Source: Prunella strophiata (taxonomy: Eukaryota > Chordata > Aves > Passeriformes > Prunellidae). From it: 64,000 bases of DNA. Numbering within the stretch: position 1 is the stretch's first letter; every line of letters starts with the position of its first letter. The notes under the pieces were generated by a model that saw only the letters and a list, made by a program, of their open reading frames with translations, was not told where the DNA came from and ran no database searches. Position numbers and translations under genes: made by a program. Shown here one piece after another: positions 36,692-49,530 of this stretch. The DNA lies in the NCBI GenBank assembly GCA_036583965.1, contig JAZBQD010000030.1, positions 108,784,662 to 108,848,661 of the forward strand, written 5' to 3'.

Positions 36692-36713
36692 GTGTCTCCC
36701 AAGTGTCTCCCAA
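36692..36713. repeat. Perfect 11-bp tandem duplication
   Basis: GTGTCTCCCAA is present twice back to back (36692-36702, 36703-36713), with no difference between copies. It is a replication-slippage type event with no evident function. Confidence 0.9.
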
Positions 36714-38369
36714 GGCTTCAGGACAAACTGTCTGCACTGGCACTCACACCATGTTTTCAGGTAGCTGCACAATCAGGGCTCATTCACCCAGACCAAACTC
36801 AATAACTGCAAGTTGCTTTAGCTTGTTAAACACTCAGCTATTCAGGTGTGTTTCCTATTAATCTTCATTGTAGACTCAATCAACAACCTCTTCTCCTTTC
36901 TCCACTAAGGAAGAGAGAAATCCAGATAGAGTCAGGGTGCTATTTGTTAGCAACTGGGAAATTCTGAAGTTTTGGTTTCTCCCTGCAATGCTGAAAGCTT
37001 GATTCCTGCTGCCCAACACCTTGTCCAAGGCCTTTGCAGAGGGAGGCCACAAAGCAGCCTGGAGACTTTTCCCCTCCCTCTGAGATGTTCAAGGAGTGAG
37101 ACTGAAATCACTTCCAGGACCACCCTTGCCCACACAAGGACCTGCTGTGCCCATGGAAGGAATTCCAGCTCAGGCAGAGCATAAAGAGCCTGCACATAAA
37201 ATGTGTTGTAAAATAAAGGTCTAAATTTACTCTACTGAGAGAAACAGTGGAAACACAAACGCTGAGGGGGCCACTATGACTCCCAAAATATGAGCAAAAC
37301 TTGCCAGGCTTTTGTTACTGACCCCTTTACCAGTTAAATAGCTTTCCTCCCTTTGGGTGGAGAGACTGTCTAGTCAGGGTCACACACCCAGCACACCCGT
37401 GGCTCTGTTTTGGCAGCCCCAGGGCCCAAGCTGTGGTGCCTGGAAGGATCCTGCACAGCCCTGGGAAAGGCAGGCTGCTCCACACCCTGCTGCAGGATCT
37501 GCAGTCTGCTCCCAGAAGGAAATGCAGTGAGTGGATTTGGTGTTTGAAGCTATCACCCATCCCATGGCAAGGATGAAATTAATAAATTTAATAAGGAGAG
37601 CTTTCCCTCTTCTCTGCCTGTGGAGGAGCTGTCCTTCATCCAACTCTACACTGCTCCAAGATGAAGTAATTTTGGCTTCCTGAGTTTTAGCTATTTGAGA
37701 TAACAAACTCAAATTCCTTAGTCATCCTAAGGCCAAACTGTCTTTATGTTATGGCTTCATTTTCATTCTGACCTGTGCTCTTGGATTAGCAGGACACAGA
37801 AGCTGCTCCCACACGAGGCAAGTTTCCTGAACGAGATGTGGAGGGAGGGCAAGAGGTGAAATTTAAGCATTATCAGTAAAATTTCCATGCAGTGCCCACA
37901 CAACTGTTAACAGGAGAACTTAATTGTTGTAAAGTACAACCAAATAAACAGATAGAAAAGCGTGCTGGGGTTTGCATTGTTGTTCACAGGCTGCCCTCTC
38001 TTAGTCATATCTGTTTATCAAGGCTGGACACACCAAAGGGATTAAGGGAAGGAGCATCCAAAGATTTAACTCTTACTAGAAACCCAGAGCTCCAGCATGC
38101 TCCAAAATGAGCTGTCTTTTTTACCAGCTATGCAGCACATAGAATTTTTTTAGACAGGTGAGTGCACCTTTCACTGTGTTACATCACAGATACAGCTGGG
38201 TAAGAGATATGGTCACTAGAAACCTGATTTTTTTGAGCTGCATTTCCTTAAACAGGGAGCAGAAGCATGAAACATGAAACATAATGAAACACACAACCAA
38301 TGCATCTTCTCCTCAATGTGGCCTGCTCTAGGCCAAGACAGTAAGAAATATTTTTGAAAAGCTGTCCAG

Positions 38370-38800
38370 AAAATATTGTTGATTAATGAATATTTTCAAA
38401 ATAATGAGCTCTCGTGGACATGCATTAAAAAGAAAAAAAAAAAAAAAAAAGAGATTTATCAGATTAATTTTTGCCGACAAATTAACACAGCTTTTTTAAG
38501 TAGAGTAGCAACAAAGCACTTATGAGCTCCTTTCCTTTAATTGTCCTGTAATTGCCTCTTGGGTTCCCAACTGTATAGAGAACTTTTTCTCTTTGTTTGA
38601 ACTTAAAAGAATCTTCCATCAAAAAGAAAAAAATTGGATTTGAGTTGGCTAGCCTGAGGATAATTAATTTCCATCAACTTCATTCATCTTAGTCACAGTG
38701 GTCAGCCAATATTTGGGATCCAGAAGACTGTCAAATTAAATAGATAATAAATCAAATTGACTTATTGAAGGCATCTGTTTATCTAACAAATTAGGCATGA
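38370..38800. other. AT-rich section with many TAAT cores, possible conserved non-coding element
   Basis: Outside the A18 run at 38433-38450, the sequence is complex rather than repetitive. It contains several homeodomain-type cores (GATTAATGAAT near 38380, GATAATTAATTT near 38659, AAATTAAATAGATAATAAA near 38732) and no repeat family that I recognise. This is the composition often seen in developmental enhancers. Conservation cannot be judged from one genome. Confidence 0.2.
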
Positions 38801-38949
38801 AGAAAAAAAAAACCACCAAAACTATAAAGACCTGTTCTCCTCAAGGTAGGGATAATCAGCATCAATGGAGCTCTTTGATGGTACCCCTCACAACGTTTCT
38901 GGACAGCAGCTGTTCACAAAGTGCTTGGTCAGAGCTACATTACCTTTCT

Positions 38950-39018
<69 letters not shown>
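38950..39018. repeat. Perfect (ATC)23 microsatellite
   Basis: Sixty-nine bases of exact ATC repeat have no interruption, flanked by CTTTCT and TCCTTCC. On the plus strand one frame reads poly-Ile and another poly-His or poly-Ser. This is a property of the repeat and not coding. Perfect long trinucleotide arrays are usually polymorphic. Confidence 0.98.
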
Positions 39019-42000
39019 TCCTTCCATAGTAGTCTCTCTTTCAAACGTCAGTTCTCTCCAAAAAGCCCATCTATCCATAAGGTTTAAATTCTTGAGCTAG
39101 TTGTGACTCCTCTCAGTGTCATAATTGATACATCTGCTGTCCCCTAAAGTTATATCACCCAAAATGTGCTTTCTGTTCCTCAAAGAAAGTTGCCAGAATT
39201 ATCTTTATGGAAATATAGGAAGGGTTTAACTCAGACAAATTGAATTTGCTCTGATTTGTGTTGGCCATACAAATATGTGCCAAACATGGCTGTGTGCACA
39301 CATGTATTTGTGTGTATATATATATTTAAGTGTATATATGTATATATATACACAAAACCAATACACATATATATTTTTATGATTACACAGGACATATTTC
39401 CCTACAGTTACACCCATATACCCCAAACAGTTGAGTCTGTCACTGTTTTATCTACTATTTTGCCACCAGAAGAAGCTTGCAGATGTTAAGACAGCCACAG
39501 CTGGTGAGGAAGCTGAAGGTTTGTGGAGTTGCTGCTGCCAACTCAGTGTGTTTGGCAAAGCAAGGGGAAGAGATCATATACAAAGATGCTCCAAAACAGG
39601 AACATTAACAAAACCCTAAAGAGAAAATTCTGTTCTTCTCCAGGATGAGACCATCTCTTATCATGAGGTTTTAATTAAAACAATCCTCTGGGGATAATCC
39701 TTCCATTTCCCAGTCTCCTGCTGTGATCTACCTCTAAGATTTTATGACCAGCTAATGTACTCTAGGATGGTGAATGCCCATATTCCTCACTTTCCCATCA
39801 TTTCTTTTCTTTGTCCTAAGGAATCAGAGCATGGACAAATCCCACTGAAACAAATGCTGTGGTGTAGGAAGAATGTTTGCCACCAGGCCATGCTTTGGAA
39901 TGACAAATATGCAAGAATTAGCATCTATAACTCTCTACAAACATTGGGGTTAATCTCCAGGGTTTACAAGACTCTTTAAATGTGTTTTAATAGGACAATA
40001 TGTTTCAGAAAGGACCCATCCAACACTTCACATATCAGAGAAGTTTACAAGAAGGTAAACTGAGCTGGGGTAACAGTTCAGATGTACAGCCAGGGCCCTA
40101 ATGAGAATGCCAAAGTCAAAGTAATAAATTGATTTGCAAGTCTAATACCTTCCCAAATTGCTGAAGAGCATTCCAAGTCTGGCAGGACAATTGGAAGGGA
40201 AGAGCTGTGGGAATTCCATTGTTGTCTCTTAAACTCTGAAATGTAAGAGGATCAAATCACATTTTCAGCACAAATTATGAGCTGGCTTAGACCTGCTCTC
40301 TGCCCACCTCAAACAGCTTGGGCAGGACTCTGCCCCTGGGACAGTCCTGTTGAGAGGACCAGCAGTCCCCACAGAGTTTGGGGCTGTTGAGAATAAACAA
40401 TAATGGTTAATTAAAGCTGACAGCTGTGTGGGCACTTGTTACAGGAAAGGAAAACTGAGACCCCTGACAAATCTGCCATTCTCCACTGATCACATAAAAG
40501 TTTCCTTCCAGCTTCCTAAAACCAGGTGAGATGAATCCTGCCCTGGGTTTATTTGAGCCTTGAGTGCCTACTTGCAATGCCATGAACCCCAAGTGGATTT
40601 ATTCTAGAAAATGATACTTTAGATGTCTGGCCTCAGCCTCACCACTACCATCCAACTTTTGCATCTACAAAATGCAGAATAAGCATTTGCTAATAGATGA
40701 CAAGTTTGTTTCAAGTTGTATTATTCTTTCTGTGTTTTTTTACCCAACAGTGAATATCAACAAGAAATTAAAGTTGAGAATTTTAAGTGATACATTCCCA
40801 TTAAATCAACATGAAAACCAGACAGATAATCCTAATAAACTGGATGAATGAGACACTCAAAGAAGGATGACTTCATGTTTCCCTTCTTTATCCTAATTAT
40901 TGCAGAACATTGGCCTAACCTAGACTATTTTTTCACATCTTTGTAAAGACCTGAGGGGACTTTTTAGAGGGAGTCAGCCAATTTTTTAGCTGTGTATTGT
41001 TTCTGTTTATCACTTGGGTAGACTTGCAGTAAAAAGATGATTGCTTCATTATAATAATTCAATCTGCACTGAGACAGGCTGTCTCCTGTGTTACGTGAGA
41101 AACAGCTAGAAACTTTATTTCATAAGCAAAACCACCACTGCCATTTTAAAATAGCAAGAGCAGCTGTCATGACATTGTGGTTTGGCTGGGTCTGTTCTCT
41201 GGTGCAGGGGCTGTGGTGGGATGGGGAGCCTGACTCAGGAAGGGACTGACCTCCCTGACTCACTGGAGCACAGGGGTGACAAGCAAGAGAAGATCCAACC
41301 ATTCATTTAGCATCAAATCAGAAAGTCCAGAAAAAAAAAAAAAAAATCTGTAATTGCTCATAGAGTGAATTGGGAATGATTTTTACTCCTTTAGAAACAC
41401 AAGTTTGACCTGGTCACCGTGGCTGAAATCTGGCAGGAAGATTCCCATGGCTGGAATGCTTCAATCCATCTTTATTGGGTATTTCAGGAGGATCAGCTGA
41501 GCACCATCTGAGGAGGACTTGCATTGTTGGTGAGAAGGGTTTTGGCCTGTTTCCAGATTTCTAACCTGGGAGCAAAAATCCTGGAGTGTGTTCTCTGATG
41601 TACAGTCAGTTGAGAACCTATACTAAACACCTAAGGTCAGAGAAATCACTAATCAAAAATATTGAGTAAATTGGTGGTAATGATTATGAATTACAGGCTG
41701 TAAATTATGACATCATGGTGAGAGAAGGACAAATGTAGACATCTATGGTCAGGAGTTTTGAAAGTATAGTCAGCTACAAATGGGATCACTAAAAAGGTAT
41801 CAGATTGCTTCTAAATGGACAAAGTCTATTGGCTAAAACTGCCAATAATAAACCCAAAGCAGTAAAAATTATGAGTAAATATTTCCCACTTCTGTTTGGG
41901 AAAAAGCCAGATAATGCACTGCATCTTATGTAAGAAAAACAAGCCTTTCTTTTATAACAATGCTTTCTAAACTTGGAAAATTTTAATTGGCAGTTCCTGA

Positions 42001-42059
42001 ATAATTTGCATCCAAAAGGGAAAGATATTCACTGAACCCCTGCTGCTGATTTTGAATAA
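39019..42059. other. Non-coding stretch, no gene recognised
   Basis: An AT/TG dinucleotide tract lies at 39306-39375 and an A16 run at 41331-41346. Otherwise this is single-copy-like sequence with short overlapping frames and no recognisable motif. Confidence 0.55.
39306..39375. repeat. Alternating TA/TG tract
   Basis: Alternating purine-pyrimidine runs (TATATATAT, GTGTATATATG, TATATATATACACA) are interrupted by TTTAAG and a CAAAACC spacer. The arms are partly self-complementary, so the tract could extrude a cruciform. It looks like an impure microsatellite. Confidence 0.8.
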
Positions 42060-42347
42060 GTCTTGGAACACTAGAGAAGTTACAGATGTGAAGCAAAGAT
42101 AAAGTTGTGCCAGCATTTAAACACAGTAACTAGGATGATGTGAATAAATATAGACTTGTCAGCCTGACACCAATCTGAACAAAATAATAGAATGGTTATT
42201 TGGGAACTCTCTGAAGAATTACAGGGGGAAAATAGAATTACATTGAAATTATCATGAGCTTATCAAAAACAGACCCTATCAAAATAATTTTATAATGCTG
42301 GAACAAGAACATGTTTAATCAGTAAAGGTGATAGATCTGATACTGTG

Positions 42348-42377
42348 GGACTATTTTACCAACTGGACTATTTTACC
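42348..42377. repeat. 17-bp-period direct repeat
   Basis: GGACTATTTTACC occurs at 42348-42360 and again at 42365-42377 with AACT between. It is a small local duplication inside the old CR1-like remnant. Confidence 0.85.
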
Positions 42378-43095
42378 TCAGATAAAACTGTCTTTGGGGA
42401 ATTGTTTCATGAGCATGGTTCTTGGCTCATCACTGTTTAACTGCTCCCTGCTGAGGGCAAGTAAGAGAGAGACTGAGGGACTGGCAGAGCCCATTTGCCC
42501 CTTAACTGTGGCAGAGCAAATCAGGGAGAGCAAAGCAGGGCAGACTTCCCAAGTGAGCAGATTGGTGACTCTGCAGAGATCTCCAGATCCTGGTAGAAAG
42601 TCAGACAAACCTCAGCTCAGGGTCTGAAGGAGCCAAGACAGCTTTTGGCTGTGCAAAGCAGGGTCCATCATGGAGCAGGTATCTGTTGTGTTTCACAGTG
42701 GTGGGATGGCTCCTACAGTTGTTTTGGTGTTCAGAAAAAAAATGGAGGGGATTCACACAAAAAACCACACTAACTTGATTAAGGATAGGAAAACATGCCT
42801 TACTCTGAGAGATTCAAGGCTCAATTTATGTGACATGTCCAAAGGAAGGCTCAGGGATGACATGATGCTAATGAGTTACGGCTGCACAGACAGCAGAACT
42901 TGCCCAAAGACAAAGTCCTTCACTTCTTGGACAAAGGTTTAACAAATCTCATGGTCTGATGATGGATAGATTCATTCTGATGGAAATAAGACATTGTTCT
43001 TCAGAGGGGAAAATAATTAACTGCCAGAAGTACTTACAGTACTTGCTAAGTTGTTGTTAATCACTGTCTAATAAAGCCTGGAGTACTCCCTAAAT

Positions 43096-43110
43096 AAAAA
43101 AAAAAAAAAA
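43096..43110. repeat. Homopolymer A15 in an A/T-rich run
   Basis: The A run sits in a 50-base A-rich section (43093-43140), between the CR1-like block and its possible 3' end. It may be an insertion or local expansion. Confidence 0.8.
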
Positions 43111-43265
43111 ATAAAAATTTTTAAAAAGGAAGAAAAAAAGTACTCTAAGACATTGATATTGAGAATTTAAAGCTGACTTTGAAGAAACTGATGTAGGTTC
43201 CATGGGCTGTATTACAATGAAGACCATTCAAGAAGGCCTTAAAGGTCTATTGTAACCCCCCCAAA

Positions 43266-46200
43266 CATCTGAGAAAATACAGTGAGTCTTTCAACCATCA
43301 GACTGTCTCACCACTGAAAGAACTGGAAAGACCCTGTTCTATACCTTAGAGTGCTCAAACATTCTCAAAGTTACTCTTTGCTTTCACCAGATATATCCTC
43401 TTACAGACAAGCAAAATGTCTTTTCTAGTGCAACCACCATGTTCAGTCAGTTTTAAGCTTTTCAGCAGTTGTTCTTTAAATTTTGTCTTGACCACACAGA
43501 AATTTCCTCAAGGCAGAGGATTTAACAGCTCCTGCAAATCAATGAACATTTAGTAGCAAGGAAGGTAGAGGTTCAAAACCATTCATCCCATTCCTTCATA
43601 CTCCTCAGCTCCTTTTGTGGCCTTGTAGGACTTCTTGCCCACTGATTTTAGGAAGAAGCTGGACATGCATTTGGGCTTAAAACTCATGAACTGATCTGAG
43701 AGGAAGCATCTCTGTGAGTAGATCTGCTGCACTTGGGGAAGTTTCCATTTACAAGACTTGTTCTTTTATTTCACATGGCCTCACAGCCCATCAATTTGAC
43801 CAAGTCTAAAGTTCTAAATCACAACTCAAGCAAAATCATTGTGGTTTTCTCCTTATTCCCATTAAAAATCTGTGTAACTACCAAGTTTTCCATGGCTTTT
43901 GCCCAAACCCACAACCTGCTGCAAATTCATTGAAAAATAATTCCAAACTTAACCCAGATTAATAACGCTTCCAATTAGGATAGCCAAGTTTTGCAGTTTA
44001 GCAGATTAAAATTTGTCAGGTTTCATGTCTCTTTGGGAACATTGTGTTCCACTCAAACCACAATCTGACAAGAAATTATTACTGTCAAACTAAAGCTATT
44101 AAAAAAATCCACCTTTGCATTTTGTAAGCTCCACACTTTGGAGTTCAGTTCTGCAGTTTAATTTTGTCCTGTTGCATAAATATGGGAGGATCCTACTTCT
44201 AGATCCAGAAAGGTTTCCAAGTCATAGCCCTACCCAGATTGGGGTATTTGGACCCATATGCTCTTCTTTGGATCCTTTGCTAATCTTTTCCTTAAAATGG
44301 AGGGTGTGATCAGATCATCTGCAAGTGCTTCAAGCTGACATGTTTTCAGCCATTAGCCTCCCTTCAGCTGAAAATCATTGCTCCTTGACTGAAGGATAAC
44401 TCCTAGCCACAGATTCCCACCAGTGCAATGTCAAACAGGTTTGCTGGCCCACCCCAAGGATGAGAAGGAGATGAGAAGAGTGAACACCTAAAGATACACT
44501 AATTCAAGTATTTGTGATCATGTTGGATACCCCATACATTTTTCCAAGGTTGTTTTTTTCCCCGCTGGCCTCTGCATTTTTCTCCCTAGGTATGATATTT
44601 GGAGACAGAAGCATAGGCTGATGATGACTAAAACCACACTCCCCTGAACAGGATGGCCCTTGCATTTTCTAGACCAAAGCACTCTCTGGCACTGTGCTGA
44701 AAAAAAAAGATTTATGGTTTTTAATCTCCTCATAAGGTATGACTGAAGTAGGCTATAATATATAGGACAGGAATTAATCCTGAATTTATTTATTATTTTT
44801 TTCTTATTTCATCTGTCAGAAGAATGCCATTTCAATTATTTATTAAGAAAATTATGTTTTTCAAGGTAAATGCATTATTTCATTATCTGCTTTCAATTAG
44901 CTGGGAATTCACTATGTTCAGCCAAATGTCCATTCATCAACAAATTCCAGATTCCTGGCAGTCTGAGCAAATTCCCAATTTTCTTCTTTTATGGGTACAA
45001 TAAGTGAAGATATTCATGCCTCACGCTAAATTATGGCTGGGGTTAGACTACCCTGGAGGGAGGAGAAAACAACTGTGGAAGGTCTTGAAATGTATTAATA
45101 GATGTTTTTATTGAAGTAGAGCTACAGTATTTCATAATATTTTTTCTTCAGGTGCTTTGTTATTATTATCTAGATGCCCTCTTGCCCTTCTTTGTGGGCA
45201 ACAATGATCTGAGCTGGTCACCCTCCAACATGTGCACAATGGGCTCATGAGGACAGCTCTGGCAGCAGGGACAGGGACAAAAACCCAAGGAAAATACATC
45301 TTGCACCACTGCAACTCATGCCCAGTTAGTGAATTCCCATTTTCCATGCAAGGCTGTGCAAAGTCTCTCCAGCAGTGTCACAGGCTGCTCCAGGGCCACG
45401 TGGAGCATCAAGGGAGGAGTGAGCAGGAGGAAGGAGAGCATCCAGCAATGTGCCTGGACAGAAGAGGGTCTGCCTTGGAAATACTGCAGTGCTGCTCCTC
45501 CTGCAAAACAGGGGCACTGGGCTGGGTGCCAGCTCACTGCTGACACAGCCCCATGGCCTGTGGGAGCCCCTGCCCAGCTCCTCACCCTGCACATGCCACT
45601 GGAGCTGTGGAGCTGCTTCCATTCCAGCCAGCTCCCTCCCCAGGCTCACAGGGAGGACAGAGCCCCACTCTCCAGGTGGGAGTTGGGCTTCTGGCAGAGG
45701 GGCTCTTTCTCTCACAGAGGGAGCATGAGCACTTTTTAATATGCAAACCTGCTTTTTAAAATTGTTCATGTCCAAAGGAACTTTTACTACCTGCTTGCAA
45801 TTGACACTTTACCCTGCACTGGGCCAAAGCCCTTTAGAAGAGTCTCTCGGGCAAAACAGGAAAAAAAGCTCTCTCCCTGCCAGCTGTTGGGATGGAAGGC
45901 AACCAGAAATGTTGCTCCAGTTTCTGTGTATGCCCACAACACTCTGAGCTCAGTTCCTCACCAGGCACTGCTTGGAGTGGCACTTCTGTGTACAGAGTGA
46001 GTACAACTCATGGGAAGAGCAGAGGAGTTGAGGGATGCCACTGTCATATCTCCCTCTTTTTGTTGTGGAACTGCTGTCTCCTCTGGCTTCTTCAGCTGTT
46101 GTCAAAAATCCTGTGTCCTGTCATCTCCTGCAGGTCATACAAAGGCACCTTGGTTTTCTGCTGCCTTTCTGTTTCTCAGCTCAGCCACCACTGACCCTCT

Positions 46201-49200
46201 AATTGTATTTTCTTGGTCACCTCCTCTTTCCTCCTTTTCACTCACAGTGCATATTTTCTGCTCCTTTTGTTCTGTATTTCCAATGATTTGGGGTCAGCAA
46301 GGCTTTGCTTATGCTGTGGAGCAGTTTTCAGCCTTCCTCATCATATTCAGGTGTTTGTAGGCCTCTCCCTCTCAGTGCATGCTCTGAGACAGGGCTCTCT
46401 TGTGCACTGTATTTTTCACCACATGAATGAAGAAACAGAGCCACTGCTCTGCCTCTCACTCCCCAGGCTGTGCAGAACCATCCTTACATGGGCTGATGCC
46501 TTTCCCACCAGATGTAGGAGAGGCAGGAAGACAGGAGTTTTTCCCTTTGTGATTTGTGTGCACCTCAGGCACTGCTCACAAGCAGATTAGGCTGAGTTTT
46601 GGGGTTAAAGCTGTGCCAGCCTCACTTCTCAGGGATGCAGAGTCCTGAGAGCCACCTCACCACACAGCAGCTCTGCCAGTGGTGAGGGCTCTCCCAACAG
46701 GCAAAAAACCATCACCATCCCATCAACATCTGCCTAATGTCCTATAGCCCAGGCAACTGAGCCCATGTGTTTATGTTACTGGTGGAATACACCTGCAACT
46801 TAAATATTGTATGATAAGCAGATGTTCCCTTCTATAAATTGAGCAGCACACAAAGATTTATGGACCCCAGAGGTTCAGATTTAGTGAGTGGGAGCCAAGG
46901 TCACAACTGGACCTTCAGATTCAATAAATCTTGACATTACTGGAGCACTGGGGGAGGGGAGAAAAGCATTGTTATAGACTTATAACAATTTTTAAAGTAT
47001 GCCAGTGATGATCTGCAAAGCAGATGTAAGCCAGGCTGATTTTGATATGTTAAACTGACCCTGCCAGGTAAGAGATGAAATACCTCAGGGTCTGATGTGG
47101 AGTCACATATGGAATACAGGAGTGGGAAGGATGATAATAAACCCCTGTTCACTTGGGAAACAGAGGGGAAAAAATGCTCCATTAAAAAGGACAAATGTTT
47201 TGTTTTCATGCTCTAAGAAGGACACTATTGGTAACATTAGTGGTGAATTTATTCTAATTAATACATTCAATGACATATCTGTGCTGTGTTTTTCTTCCAT
47301 GCAGTGCACTAATGATAACCACTGGTTTAACTCTGATAAAAATGAAGTCCTGAATGAGCAGAGTAGGGTACCTCCTGGTGGACACTCCAGTGGTGTCTCC
47401 CAGCCCAGGAGGCAGAGTCAGTGCATTCAGAGGGCTGGCAAAGGGAACAGACTGCCAGAAGTTACTCAGACTTTAAAATCCCTTCAAACTTTGGGAATTG
47501 TGAAAGTTAGGGAGAGTAGGAAGCAATGAGGAAGGTTTTAAATGGGCACCAAAATGTCCTGACATTGGTGTGTTATAAACACCTTTCTAGGGGCAGCTCA
47601 GAAGCCACTCCCTTGTGATAGCTGCAGTAAAATAAGGGTGTAAATAGAAATGGATAAAGCCTGAAACACTGAAAGCAGCCTGAACTGACCCCTGCCAGCC
47701 CAGAGCCCAGGCTGGGCTGTGAAGCCCTCCAGAGGAGTTGCACAGGTTTGTCTACTCCAGACTCCACAGCAGACCCAGTGACTCTTAGGTTAGGACAGTC
47801 AAAGCTAAATTTCATCAGCCAGCATGCTGTCTGTCACATGTGACCAGCTGCAGATGCTAACAAGAGAAAACAAAGACCAAAATGCTTCACTCTTTTTTTT
47901 TTTTTCCTCACTGTGGTGGCTGTGCATGTGAAAAACTCCCCCAAATTCAAGTATGTGAAAGCAGAGCTGTCTGCAGCAGAAGCAGCCAGGGAGATGCAGC
48001 ATTTGATGGCTTCTGTGAGAACCAAAATGAACATTTTCAAGCCAAAGGGAAGTTATCACTAATGGACCAGGTGAGTGTGGGATATAACCTGTCTGCCAGC
48101 TATAACACAGCTAACTCAGAAAGTATGACAGGCTGAAGCAGCTCAAGATTTTTAAAGTGCTTGCACAAGGATGCTCCAGATGTCCATGAACAGGTTCCTC
48201 CATGCCCTCCTGAAGGGAAATCCAGTGTGAAAAGCTGGAGTCAGGCAGGAGAGGTCAGTGTCTGGTGCACTGCCCTTTCCAGCTCTTGTTCTGGATCAAT
48301 CCTCTCACTTCTGGGCACAAGGCTCATTTCAGCTCTCACACCCCTGCATGCCAGATGTGGGTGTATTTTGCTTCAGAGGGTGTAGTGGAGCTCATGGCAT
48401 GTACAGGCTTGGAAAAGGCTGCTCTCACAACCTGATGTACAGCAAACCTTCTGCCAGCTGGCCTTGCATGGTGAGGGATGTTTTTTCTGCACCCAGCTCC
48501 CAGGTGATGGGATGGAGGCACAGGGAGTGATTTCCTGCCCCAGTGCCACCCAGCAGTCCCCTGCAGTGATCCCAGTCACCACCTCCCCACCCCTGGGGAA
48601 TTTTCCCCTATGACCACAATATCCAGGGTCATTAAGGAAAGGCATTTCTCAGTGGTTTTTCCACTGCTCCTTGTGAAAGTATCACACAAGCAGAGCAATC
48701 AGGTAGTGTTTGCATTATCTGGCCTTTTGTTCTTGTGTCTTTAAACACTGACTCCAAAATAATTCTGTTTTCCATACCAAACAAGCACATTGTGGCCTCT
48801 TTGCTGGTGAGACACAGGACTGTGGATTCCTCTGCCTTGGAAGTGACAAAAGACAACTCTGGTCACTGCAACATGTTTTAAACGAGCCCCTGATGTCCTT
48901 AATGAAAAATTCACTTTTAGGTAGGTCAATACTCAGCTTCACTGCTGTCCTAGATCAGAGCAGGCTGCAGGTATGGGTTTAGTGGTTACTGTTTATCCCC
49001 AGAGGATTCCTAACCCCATTTCCCACCGCTGAAAAAGGCGTTAAAAATAAAAGTAATGTCTCACTGAAAGGAAGACTTTCCCAACAGCTGTATCCTTCAA
49101 AGGCTTTGGCCTTTTCTTTCCCCTTCCCCTCTCCCTAGGTAGCCCTGTGGGACCCACGGCTATGTGGGATGCCAACTGCTCACTATTCATCACAGCCCCG

Positions 49201-49309
49201 TTCTCCAAGGGCCCATTGACTCTCAATAATTTATCACTCCATGCTTTGTGTGCTCCTGCAGAAATAAATCAGGACTGGGAGCACCAGATGCTCCCTCGTC
49301 CCATCGCAC
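43266..49309. other. Long non-coding stretch, no gene recognised
   Basis: No exon or transposon is identified. 45230-45770 is GC-richer and carries overlapping frames of 90-149 codons on both strands, with no known motif. 44745-45010 is AT-rich and listed separately. A T13-like run lies at about 47891-47905. The 144-codon plus-strand frame at 47095-47529 is unremarkable in composition and unsupported by any motif. Confidence 0.55.
44745..45010. other. AT-rich section, possible conserved non-coding element
   Basis: This complex AT-rich sequence has repeated ATTATTT, TTCAATTATTTATTAAG and TTTCAATTAGCTGG strings and no repeat similarity that I can see. It is worth a conservation check. Nothing further can be said from the sequence alone. 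Confidence 0.15.
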
Positions 49310-49530
49310 CGTGTTAATTTATTAAAAAGGGGTTTTCTCAGCCCGGCCGAGGGGTGCAGGGATCTCCTCCTCCAGGAGCAGCCAGGACTGGGGGTTAAGG
49401 TCTGCTGAGCCAAGTGCAAGGAGTGTTGAGAGAGAGAGACTCCAGCGTGGAAGCTGAACTTGGAAACCCTGGCAGGGTGAGCGGGCGGTCGGCTTTCCAA
49501 GCAGAGCTCGCTGGGACCGCGCTCCAAGAA
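49310..49530. promoter_or_regulatory. Small CpG-rich patch, possible minor promoter or exon on the plus strand
   Basis: CpGs cluster at 49341-49350 (CCCGGCCGAGG) and 49479-49521 (GAGCGGGCGGTCGG, CTCGC, ACCGCG). A TATA-like TTATTAAAAAGG at about 49319-49330 precedes the first cluster by about 25 bp. A possible donor AGG|GTGAGC falls at 49476/49477. Together these could be a short TATA promoter and a first exon of about 125 bp. The donor is not a full consensus and the patch is small, so chance is quite possible. No frame here resembles a known protein. Confidence 0.25.

Larger units (their letters stand above)
33532..38949. other. Non-coding stretch, no gene recognised
   Basis: A-runs lie at 33814-33830, 34938-34965 (one C interruption) and 38433-38450. 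The largest frame is 166 codons on the minus strand (33995-34495), overlapped by others and lacking motifs. An 11-bp perfect tandem duplication lies at 36692-36713. The section from 38370 to 38800 is AT-rich and listed separately. No exons, RNAs or transposons are recognised. Confidence 0.55.
42060..43265 (+). mobile_element. Ancient CR1-like LINE remnant, interrupted
   Basis: The left part (about 42140-42290) has GACTTGTCAGCCTGACACCA, AAAATAATAGAATGG and CCCTATCAAAATAATTTTAT. These correspond to the ORF2 segment just before the characteristic CAAA-AATTT-TTTTAT block of old CR1 copies. The right part (about 42770-43020) has AGGATAGGAAAACATGCCTT, GAGAGATTCAAGGCTCAATT and AAAGGAAGGCTCAGGGATGA, then GATGGATAGATTCATTCTGA and a GGAAATAAGACATTGTT block. 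They are in the correct order for the region before the CR1 3' UTR. A weak match to the terminal GGCCTTAAAGGTCTAT occurs at 43231-43250. The middle, 42330-42700, is hardly recognisable. High divergence suggests an insertion that predates modern bird orders. Confidence 0.6.

Noticed and set aside
45326..45775. Overlapping frames of 136 and 149 codons on opposite strands
   Set aside because: Same cause, locally GC-rich sequence. Neither has a known domain.
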